A stretch of 49,303 bases of DNA, taken from assembly GCA_016744905.1 (NCBI GenBank), contig JADGDM010000009.1, positions 1 through 49,303 of the forward strand, read 5' to 3'. This stretch comes from Sulfurimonadaceae bacterium. GTDB lineage: Bacteria; Campylobacterota; Campylobacteria; Campylobacterales; Sulfurimonadaceae. Below, one piece after another: positions 42,828 to 49,303 of the stretch; positions within the stretch are counted from its first letter, which is position 1, and each line of letters opens with the position of its first letter. The translations under genes were made by a program, and so were the position numbers. Under the pieces are notes generated by a model. The model made no database searches and was not told where the DNA came from. It saw only the letters and a list, made by a program, of their open reading frames with translations.

Positions 42828-45620
42828 ATGGATGCATTATTAGAACAATTTTTACAAGAAGCACGAGAAAATCTGGCTTTTATTGATCAAAATATAGAAG
42901 ATATCGGTGGCGATGATCCTGAACTGCTTAATTCAGTTTTTAGAGCAGCGCATACACTTAAAGGTGGATCGGGTATTGTTGGATTTGAATCTGTTAAAAA
43001 TATTACGCATCACGCAGAAGATCTACTTGACATGTTGCGCGCTGGAAAAATAGATTTTGATCCTGCTATGGTTGAAGTTTTATATGATGCATTTGACGAA
43101 GTTTTAAATCTTGTTGAAGCGGCTGAAGAGAGTGAAGAAATTGTTGATGCAGATGAAGATCGTGTAAATGAAATTGTAGGCTTACTCAGTGCCCAAATGG
43201 GTAAAGGTGATGAAGTAGAAGTCTGGAGTGCACCATTTGATACAGGTGTTGATAGTAGCTATGTCATTAATATGCCAATGCCATATTTAAAAACTATGCA
43301 GCAAAATTTGGTCTATCAATTAGGCGAGATAAATCAAGATATTATCTCCGCACCACAACTGTATGCAGTTGTTTTTGATATTGATGAATCTTGTATGGTT
43401 TATGGGAATGATCCTATTTATACACTTTCCCTTTTAGGAGAAAAAGTACTACATATACATACTTGTATGGGAGAAACCTCTGCCAAGTCAGTTTTAAGTG
43501 GTCTTGATGATCCAGATGGTCTTCTGCTTGCTACTGAAATTACAGCATTTATTTATACTACTTATGAAGATATTTCAGATGTATTGTTTAATTTTTTAGA
43601 TGAATTACAGTTTATTCCTCTTGATGTAGAAAAGCTTTTAAACATTACTGTAGGTGAAGAAAATCACCAACTTGATGTGCTAAAAGAGTTGAGTCAAAGT
43701 GCTGCGGCACATTTGAAAAGTACTGATATTGAATCTTTGAGTAATGAATTAGAAAAAACGATAGGTATGATAGGTTCAGATACTATTCAAGCTTCTCAAC
43801 TACAACGTGTTTCTGATGTTATAAATGTAATGGACAGTAGTGATTATACTTTTTTACTAAAGTTATTTAATTCGCTCCCTCAAGGTATTGTGTTTTCTAA
43901 AATGGAAGAGGTAAGTTCGGTAGAAACAGAAGAAGAAACTTCATCTACAGTCATAGAAGTAGATGAACATATTCGTACAAGTATTGATGAAATATTACTT
44001 CAACAAAAAAGATCTTTAGAAATTAATGAGGATGAAAAAAATGTCACCCGAGTTGCTGCTATCTTAGAAAAAATAAGACCTTATTATAACTCTATGCCTA
44101 GTGCTTTGGACTCTAAAGAGAATATTGTTTCTTGGATAGCTTCTGTATTAAACGGGTCTGAAGAACTTAATGAAGTTGTTGAAATACCTAAGGCTGAAGT
44201 AGAAATTGAACCAAAAATTGAAGAAAAAGTTGTTGTGGAAAAAGTGACAGTGGCTCCTAAAATTAAGATAGAAACACCTGTTAAGAAAGTTGAAGTTATT
44301 TCAAAAGCAGCTGAAATACCAGATACTACAGTTGATGAAGTCGTTAAAGTTGAAGTTGTTAAAGATGCAAAAGAAACACCAAAGACAGCATCAAAAGAAC
44401 CTGCGAAAAAGCCAGTGATTGGTAAAACAGTTAAAATTGAACAAGAGTCTATTGATAGTTTGATGAATATTATTGGTGAGTTGCTTGTTGCAAAAAATTC
44501 ACTTCCATATCTTGCCGATACGGTGGCTGATATGAATACAGATATGATTAAACGCGCTATTATGGAAAAATATACTTTCATTAATCGTTTGTCTGAGCAA
44601 CTACAAGATTTGATTATGGGTATGCGTATGTTACCTATCTCTTATGTGTTTGATCGATATCCTAAGTTAGTACGTGATATTTCTAAAAATATGGGAAAAA
44701 AAGTAAAACTTAATATGGAAGGTGGAGAGACAAAGCTTGATAAAAATATGATTGAGATGTTGGCTGACCCGATGATCCATATTATGAGGAATTCACTTGA
44801 TCATGGTGTTGAGATGCCAGATGTAAGAGAACAAAAAGGAAAAAATGCTGAGGGTACTGTAAATTTACGTGCTTTTGCACAGTCTGATAAAATTATTATT
44901 GAAATAATAGATGATGGAGCAGGTATTAATGTTGATAAAGTTATCAATAAAGTTCTTGAAAAAGGATTATTGACACATGAACAAATTGACGCGATGGGTG
45001 ATAATGAACGTGCTGAGTTAGTGCTTCTACCTGGCCTATCTACTGCGGATGAAATTACTGAATATAGTGGTCGTGGAGTAGGTATGGATGTTGTTAAAAA
45101 ATCAATAGAAGGTTTTGGTGGTAAAATAAGTATCACTACCAAGGCGAACCAAGGTACTGTTATTACACTTGCTATCCCTGTTTCTCTTGCTGTTTCAACT
45201 CTCTTACATGTCTCTATGGATGCTATTCACTATGGCTTCCCGATGGACAATGTGGCAGAAACTGTTAAAATTGAAAAAAGTGAAATTGAGTATCTTCATA
45301 GTGAACCTTTTGTCTATATTCGTGGAGAAGTTATCCCATTACTTTTTATTGAGTCTATGCTTGATGCTAGCGCGCTGGAAAATAAGCCACTATCTATAGT
45401 TGTTTTAAATATTAAAGATAACTTGGTTGCAGTTGTCGTAAATGAGTTACTTGGTCAACTTGATGTTGTGCAAAAACCTTTAGAAGGTTTAATGGAAAAT
45501 CATCCTCTATTTAGTGGCACCGCACTACTTGGAAATGGTCAAATTATTATGGCAATTGATCCTCTAGGATTACTCTCCATTGCGCATGAGATTAAATCTT
45601 TAATAGAGCAAGCAAGTTAA
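42828..45620 (+). CDS. cheA: Chemotaxis histidine kinase CheA
   Basis: A 930-residue kinase. Domains in order: Hpt (1-110, phospho-His42 in AAHTLKGGSG); an alpha/beta segment at about 130-270 that may be a P2-like regulator-binding domain; a helical stretch (270-440); an acidic/lysine-rich linker (445-530); dimerisation domain (starting near KIEQESIDSLMNIIGELLVAKN, about 540); ATPase with N box HIMRNSLDHGVE, G1 DDGAGIN and G2 GRGVGMDVVK; and a CheW-like C terminus (about 780-930). All catalytic motifs are intact. E. coli CheA has 654 residues, so the middle is greatly expanded. It is the hub of this operon. Confidence 0.95.
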   Translation: MDALLEQFLQEARENLAFIDQNIEDIGGDDPELLNSVFRAAHTLKGGSGIVGFESVKNITHHAEDLLDMLRAGKIDFDPAMVEVLYDAFDEVLNLVEAAEESEEIVDADEDRVNEIVGLLSAQMGKGDEVEVWSAPFDTGVDSSYVINMPMPYLKTMQQNLVYQLGEINQDIISAPQLYAVVFDIDESCMVYGNDPIYTLSLLGEKVLHIHTCMGETSAKSVLSGLDDPDGLLLATEITAFIYTTYEDISDVLFNFLDELQFIPLDVEKLLNITVGEENHQLDVLKELSQSAAAHLKSTDIESLSNELEKTIGMIGSDTIQASQLQRVSDVINVMDSSDYTFLLKLFNSLPQGIVFSKMEEVSSVETEEETSSTVIEVDEHIRTSIDEILLQQKRSLEINEDEKNVTRVAAILEKIRPYYNSMPSALDSKENIVSWIASVLNGSEELNEVVEIPKAEVEIEPKIEEKVVVEKVTVAPKIKIETPVKKVEVISKAAEIPDTTVDEVVKVEVVKDAKETPKTASKEPAKKPVIGKTVKIEQESIDSLMNIIGELLVAKNSLPYLADTVADMNTDMIKRAIMEKYTFINRLSEQLQDLIMGMRMLPISYVFDRYPKLVRDISKNMGKKVKLNMEGGETKLDKNMIEMLADPMIHIMRNSLDHGVEMPDVREQKGKNAEGTVNLRAFAQSDKIIIEIIDDGAGINVDKVINKVLEKGLLTHEQIDAMGDNERAELVLLPGLSTADEITEYSGRGVGMDVVKKSIEGFGGKISITTKANQGTVITLAIPVSLAVSTLLHVSMDAIHYGFPMDNVAETVKIEKSEIEYLHSEPFVYIRGEVIPLLFIESMLDASALENKPLSIVVLNIKDNLVAVVVNELLGQLDVVQKPLEGLMENHPLFSGTALLGNGQIIMAIDPLGLLSIAHEIKSLIEQAS

Positions 45621-45630
45621 GGATTAGTAG

Positions 45631-46407
45631 ATGACAAGTTATATTTTATTTAGAGTGAATAACCTTAAGTATGCTTTTCCATTAGAAAATATACATCGTA
45701 TAGATATGGCAAAAGATGTGACAAAGAGTAACTCTGGAGAAAAGACATCTGAGGGGATTATGAGTTTTGAAGATGATGTTATTGAAATTTTTAGTTTTCG
45801 CGCAATGATTGGTGCGCAAGTGTATAGTGATTATCTTAAAGCATTATTTGAAGATTTAAAAGGACAACATAAGGCTTGGGTGGATGCCTTGATTTATGCG
45901 GTTGAAAATAGTAGTGAATTTACCAAAACAACCAATCCTCACATGTGTCACTTAGGAAAATGGATAGACTCTTTTAATCCTTATAGTGATGAGATATTAA
46001 ATATATTAAATCAATTAAGCACACACCATAAAAAGTTACATTCAAGTGCTATTGATGTTCTTGAAAAACGTGAAAAGAGTTTAGAAGAAGCATTAGATTG
46101 GATTCATACCCACGTAAAAGATATATATACTCAGACAATTTGGCATATAGAAGAGATGGCAGCAAAATCGGATGTTATTGCTCATGAGTCTCAAAAGCTT
46201 ATGATTGTCCTAGATGGCGATAATAAGTTTGGTATCCATGTTGATTCTATTGATGATATAGTACATATTGAAGATCAAGAAATTAATAGTAATGAAAATT
46301 TGGTTAGAGATGGTGAATACTTACGTGTTGGAGGTGTTTTAAAACATAAAGATGAGTTGAGTTCGCTCATTACTAAAATCAAATGCCATTCAAGCCTGAA
46401 AGAGTAA
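45631..46407 (+). CDS. CheW adaptor split by a CZB zinc domain, copy 1
   Basis: A 258-residue protein. Residues 1-62 (YILFRVNNLKYAFPLENIHRI, EGIMSFEDDVIEIFSFR) are the first half of a CheW barrel, and about 188-255 (KLMIVLDGDNKFGIHVDSID) the second half. Between them lies a chemoreceptor zinc-binding (CZB) domain that fits the family pattern exactly: His80-x2-Trp83, Cys106-x-Leu-Gly-x-Trp111, His133-x3-His137. CZB domains sense zinc and, through the zinc-thiolate, hypochlorous acid. Zinc state could thus change adaptor geometry and CheA activity. The gene starts 10 bp after cheA and is a tandem paralogue of the next one. Confidence 0.85.
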   Translation: MTSYILFRVNNLKYAFPLENIHRIDMAKDVTKSNSGEKTSEGIMSFEDDVIEIFSFRAMIGAQVYSDYLKALFEDLKGQHKAWVDALIYAVENSSEFTKTTNPHMCHLGKWIDSFNPYSDEILNILNQLSTHHKKLHSSAIDVLEKREKSLEEALDWIHTHVKDIYTQTIWHIEEMAAKSDVIAHESQKLMIVLDGDNKFGIHVDSIDDIVHIEDQEINSNENLVRDGEYLRVGGVLKHKDELSSLITKIKCHSSLKE

Positions 46408-47175
46408 ATGATGATAGATTTAATTATATTTAAAGTTAAAGACTCTACCTATGCCGTTGATATAGAAAATATTCAGCGTATAGTACAGTCTGGAGAGTTG
46501 ACGCATATTCCTAATGCACATCCCTTTGTTGATGGAATGATGTCATTTGAAGATAAGGTAATAAAAATTATTAACTTTCGTAAGATGTTGAGTTTTGAAA
46601 GTTATAATGTTGAACTCAATGCAAAGTTTAAAGAGTTAGAAGAGCAGCATACTGTCTGGATAGAGGCACTAAAAAAGAGTGCAGAAAACTCTATGACTTT
46701 TAATAAAACTTTAGATCCTCATGCCTGTGAATTAGGTGTGTGGTTAGATGCCTTTACATCATATGATGATGAAGTAAGCAAGGTACTAAAAGAGCTGAAC
46801 TCTTATCATAAACGTTTGCATAAAAGTGGGCATGAAGTATTGGATCTAGCCAAAACCGATAATAGTTTAGCCCTCGCTTTTTTCAATAAAGATGTGATGG
46901 AAATCTATGTAAATACTATGCGTTGTTTAGATACGTTTATTAACAATTTAGAAAAGGTGTCATCTTCTTTACAAAAATTACTTCTTTATCACACAGATGA
47001 GGGAGACTTCGCTATAAAGGTTGATACTATTTTAGATATTGCCCATGTTGAAGAGAGTGAGCTTAAAAGATCTACAGATAAAAGTCAAAGTAGTGAGTTC
47101 TTAGAACTTGATGGTGTTTTAGAATTGAATGGAACACTAATAAATGTTATAAAATCAATTAAAATGCCCAACTAG
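46408..47175 (+). CDS. CheW adaptor split by a CZB zinc domain, copy 2
   Basis: A 255-residue tandem paralogue of the preceding gene with the same nested plan: CheW first half (1-62), CZB (about 75-170) and CheW second half (about 185-253). Zinc ligands are His81 (with Trp84), Cys107 in CELGVW, and His134 and His138. The two copies have diverged widely outside these motifs, so they probably have distinct partners or zinc affinities. The ATG directly follows the previous stop codon; the second codon is also ATG. No Shine-Dalgarno of its own is obvious, consistent with translational coupling. Confidence 0.85.
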   Translation: MMIDLIIFKVKDSTYAVDIENIQRIVQSGELTHIPNAHPFVDGMMSFEDKVIKIINFRKMLSFESYNVELNAKFKELEEQHTVWIEALKKSAENSMTFNKTLDPHACELGVWLDAFTSYDDEVSKVLKELNSYHKRLHKSGHEVLDLAKTDNSLALAFFNKDVMEIYVNTMRCLDTFINNLEKVSSSLQKLLLYHTDEGDFAIKVDTILDIAHVEESELKRSTDKSQSSEFLELDGVLELNGTLINVIKSIKMPN

Positions 47176-47184
47176 GAGTAGTAT

Positions 47185-47454
47185 ATGTCAATGAAAATAG
47201 AAGAGTCAAAAGTTACTTTTGATTCAGTAATATATGAAGATGAAATAGAACCTTTGAGAGAATATCTGCAGACTCGTGCGCCAGAGAGTGTTGATTTTGA
47301 TTTTTCAGCCTGTGATGATCTTCATTTAGCTGTCATGCAATTAATAATGGCGTATAAAAAACTTTATACTTGTAGTTATGAGTTTGGTGATAAAGATAAG
47401 TTATATAAAATGACATTGGAAGGTTTCAATATTAGTGAAAACTGTTGTAGTTAG
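47185..47454 (+). CDS. Small STAS-like protein
   Basis: An 89-residue protein with no membrane segment. DFDFSACDDLHLAVMQLIMAYKKL (blocks about 37-60) looks like the beta-alpha signature of STAS domains (DLS...sSaGlqlLlalk), with Asp in place of the usual phospho-acceptor Ser/Thr region, followed by a final beta-alpha pair. STAS proteins bind nucleotides or act as phospho-switched partners. AGGAG precedes the ATG. It ends 20 bp inside the ParA-like gene. The family call is tentative. Confidence 0.5.
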   Translation: MSMKIEESKVTFDSVIYEDEIEPLREYLQTRAPESVDFDFSACDDLHLAVMQLIMAYKKLYTCSYEFGDKDKLYKMTLEGFNISENCCS

Positions 47455-48178
47455 TAATAGAAAAGGTGGGTCGGCTAAGACGACTACCGCTGTAAATTTA
47501 GCAACTGAATTGGCAAAAAAACACTCTGTTTTATTGATTGATTTTGATACACAAGGTCATGCTTCTATTGGAGTAGGGTGTGAGCCTTCTGAATTAAGAG
47601 GTGCTCATTCAATATTTTTAGGGCAAAATTTAAGTGAAAGTTTCATCCCTACGGTACATAAAAACTTAACACTTGCTCCTGCTTTGGAATTTTTTGATGT
47701 TTATGAGTATGCTGATCTTCGAGGGGTACTAAAAAATCGTTTTAAACGTGAACATATTGCAGATTTCTTTGATTATTGTATTATTGATACTCCTCCTACT
47801 TTTGATGCAATGTTGAAAAACTCTTTAGAGGTTGCTGATGCGGTTGTTATCCCATTTGTGCCACACCATCTGGGGGTAGTGGCAGTCAATCAGATGTTTA
47901 GAGCAATATTGCAAAGCGCTAACTCTTTCAATCAAAAGATTGCAGAAATCGGGATTTTACCAGTCATGTTTAATCCTCATATTAATGAACACAAAGAATC
48001 TTTAAAAAAGGTGGAAACACTTTTTGGTTCTTCTAAACTTTTTACACCTATTGGGGTAGATATTAAACTATCTAAGATGTTTGAATTCGGTTCGCCTATT
48101 GTTCTAAATGAGAAACGCTCAAAAGGAATGAAAGACTATAAACTATTTACTACTGAGCTATTAAAGCGCCTCTCATGA
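47435..48178 (+). CDS. ParA/MinD-type ATPase of the chemosensory operon
   Basis: A 247-residue deviant-Walker ATPase. KGGSAKTTTAVNLA (about 11-24) has the signature first lysine, DFDTQGHAS (about 37-45) is the Walker A-prime region and IIDTPPTF (about 117-124) the Walker B. ParA relatives encoded in chemotaxis operons (ParC of Vibrio, PpfA of Rhodobacter) position polar or cytoplasmic chemoreceptor arrays, so array segregation is the likely role. The start is GTG at 47435, 20 bp inside the preceding gene, with GGAAGG upstream. No parB or parS lies nearby, which argues against plasmid or chromosome partition. Confidence 0.88.
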   Translation: MKTVVVSNRKGGSAKTTTAVNLATELAKKHSVLLIDFDTQGHASIGVGCEPSELRGAHSIFLGQNLSESFIPTVHKNLTLAPALEFFDVYEYADLRGVLKNRFKREHIADFFDYCIIDTPPTFDAMLKNSLEVADAVVIPFVPHHLGVVAVNQMFRAILQSANSFNQKIAEIGILPVMFNPHINEHKESLKKVETLFGSSKLFTPIGVDIKLSKMFEFGSPIVLNEKRSKGMKDYKLFTTELLKRLS

Positions 48179-49303
48179 CTTATGACGAACTTTTAAATTC
48201 TGAACTTAACATATTAATATGTGACGCAGACGAGAGAGTTCTTAAACGAATGAATGTTTGGATACATGCCATGGGTAAATCTGTCTATGCAACTTCAAGC
48301 GGGATAGAAGCTTTAGAGATTTATAGTACTCAACATATTGATATTATTATCTTATCAGATGATATTAATGAAATTGGTACGATTGAGTTGATAGAAAAAA
48401 TCAAAGAGTATAATGAAAATCAAGTTATTGTATTGATTATTAAAGAGTTTAAGTCAAATGTTTTTAAACGTTCGATAGAACTTAGTGTTGATAAGTATCT
48501 CAACTCTCCTATTGATGCTAAAACACTGCTTAATGTAGTTGAGACACTGGCCAAAGAGAAAATTTGGCAACGTGAATTTAGTGAGCAAAAAATTCTTTTA
48601 GAAGAGTATAAACAAGCTATCGATAAATCATTTATCGTTTCTAAACACAATGCTGATGGAACCATTATCTTTGTTAATGATGCTTTTTGTACATTGATGT
48701 CACTCAAACCTGATGAAGCTCTTGATGGTGGAAAAAATCCTTTAGCACATGAAGATGTAGTAGAATCAAGAGTTTTATGGGAAACCTTGGGCAAGAAAGA
48801 AATTTATAAAGGTCGTCAGGACTATATCGTTAATGGGCAAGAGCTTATTGTTGATATAAGTGTAGTACCTATTTTAAATGCTGATAATGAGATTGATGAG
48901 TTTATTGTATTTATGAATGATGTTAGTGAAGTAGTTCATGCAGGTAAAAAACTGCAAGAAGCAAAAGTAAATCAAAAACTTGATGCATTACGTACTCAAA
49001 AAACTCATAATGAAGAGATAAATAAGATGAAAGACTCTTTTCTTACGGTCTTTACACATGAGCTAAAAACACCACTTAATGCTATTATTAATTTCTCAGA
49101 ACATGTTACTAAGCACTTGGGAAAAGAAGATTTTGCTAAGAAAGATCGATTAGTTGGCGAAGTTGTTGAAATTAAACAAGCCGGCGTAACTATCTTAGAT
49201 ATGATTAATAATGTTATGTCTGCTATAAAATTACGTGAAAGTAAAGATATATTTGATCGTAGAGAACTGTTCTTTAATGATATTATTACTGAGGCTATTC
49301 AGA
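48175..49303 (+). CDS. Receiver-PAS-histidine kinase, cut by window end
   Basis: An open frame of 376 codons running off the right edge, so the product is incomplete. Residues about 10-125 are receiver-like (ILICDADERV; DIIILSDDINEIG) but the phospho-acceptor position aligns with Ser61 or Asp62 and the conserved KP near the end is replaced by SP (YLNSPID), so this may be a pseudo-receiver. A PAS domain follows (about 145-265, GTIIFVNDAFCTLMSLKPDEAL), then a coiled linker and a HisKA domain with the H box FTHELKTPLNAI (about 295-306). The ATPase domain must lie outside. The ATG overlaps the ParA stop as ATGA, making it part of the operon. Confidence 0.85.
   Translation, partial: MTYDELLNSELNILICDADERVLKRMNVWIHAMGKSVYATSSGIEALEIYSTQHIDIIILSDDINEIGTIELIEKIKEYNENQVIVLIIKEFKSNVFKRSIELSVDKYLNSPIDAKTLLNVVETLAKEKIWQREFSEQKILLEEYKQAIDKSFIVSKHNADGTIIFVNDAFCTLMSLKPDEALDGGKNPLAHEDVVESRVLWETLGKKEIYKGRQDYIVNGQELIVDISVVPILNADNEIDEFIVFMNDVSEVVHAGKKLQEAKVNQKLDALRTQKTHNEEINKMKDSFLTVFTHELKTPLNAIINFSEHVTKHLGKEDFAKKDRLVGEVVEIKQAGVTILDMINNVMSAIKLRESKDIFDRRELFFNDIITEAIQ

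Noticed and set aside
44084-44581. A 165-codon open frame antisense to cheA
   Set aside because: It mirrors the repetitive Glu/Val/Lys linker of CheA, giving a low-complexity Ser/Thr/Phe sequence. No start signal or homology is visible.
47435-48178. ParA-like gene as evidence of a plasmid or chromosome origin
   Set aside because: No ParB gene, parS-like repeats, DnaA boxes or replication initiator are seen nearby, and the gene is embedded in the chemosensory operon.

Overview
The window (about 36% G+C by eye, dense genes, frequent ATGA/TAATG overlaps) looks like the chromosome of a free-living member of the Campylobacterota (Epsilonproteobacteria), close to the Sulfurimonas/Sulfurovum/Arcobacter side. 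Evidence for this is the fused NuoCD with NuoE and NuoF, the flhA - rrf2 - rpsO gene order, a single Rel/SpoT protein behind pyrH and rpoZ, and the general protein flavour. This assignment is inference from gene content; no database was searched.

Layout. 1-329: gene-free leader with a 30-bp direct repeat and an FNR-like box. 330-926: FmdE-like protein. 936-14064 (minus): complete 13-gene nuoABCDEFGHIJKLMN operon for complex I. 14145-19034: leucine-rich-repeat protein kinase (-), an exported protein (+), then hypothetical - pyrB - pabB (-). 19191-21706: siroheme nitrite/sulfite reductase plus a transglutaminase-like protein. 21881-23425: small accessory island with a HEPN-like protein and a HepT/MntA toxin-antitoxin pair. 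23521-30953: DUF302 protein, then a housekeeping run pyrH-rpoZ-spoT-tyrS-NPD oxidoreductase-amidase. 30959-34670 (minus): Rrf2 regulator, flhA and a DHH phosphoesterase. 34823: rpsO.

35407 to the right edge is the most unusual part: a single tightly packed chemosensory operon. Gene order is PAS protein, a membrane-free receptor with two complete signalling hairpins, a triple CheW, CheB, a HEAT protein, CheR, a CheY-like regulator, a minimal CheZ-like protein, CheY, CheA, two CheW proteins each split by a zinc-binding CZB domain, a STAS-like protein, a ParA-type ATPase and a hybrid histidine kinase cut by the window end. The two-headed soluble receptor recalls DosM of Vibrio cholerae, which stabilises cytoplasmic chemoreceptor arrays. 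I propose that this operon builds a cytoplasmic, redox/zinc-responsive array with its own adaptors, adaptation enzymes, phosphatase and partitioning ATPase.

Across the left two thirds of the window the palindrome AGCGCGCT recurs 19 times (about 0.2 expected from base composition), in all three reading frames, and then is absent for about 15 kb over flhA and most of the chemosensory operon. It resembles a highly iterated palindrome of the HIP1 kind. Other points of interest are a NuoF whose NADH-pocket aromatic residues appear replaced, a very short NuoG, and a hairpin that hides the pyrB ribosome binding site. I saw no rRNA, tRNA, CRISPR array, insertion sequence or phage gene.
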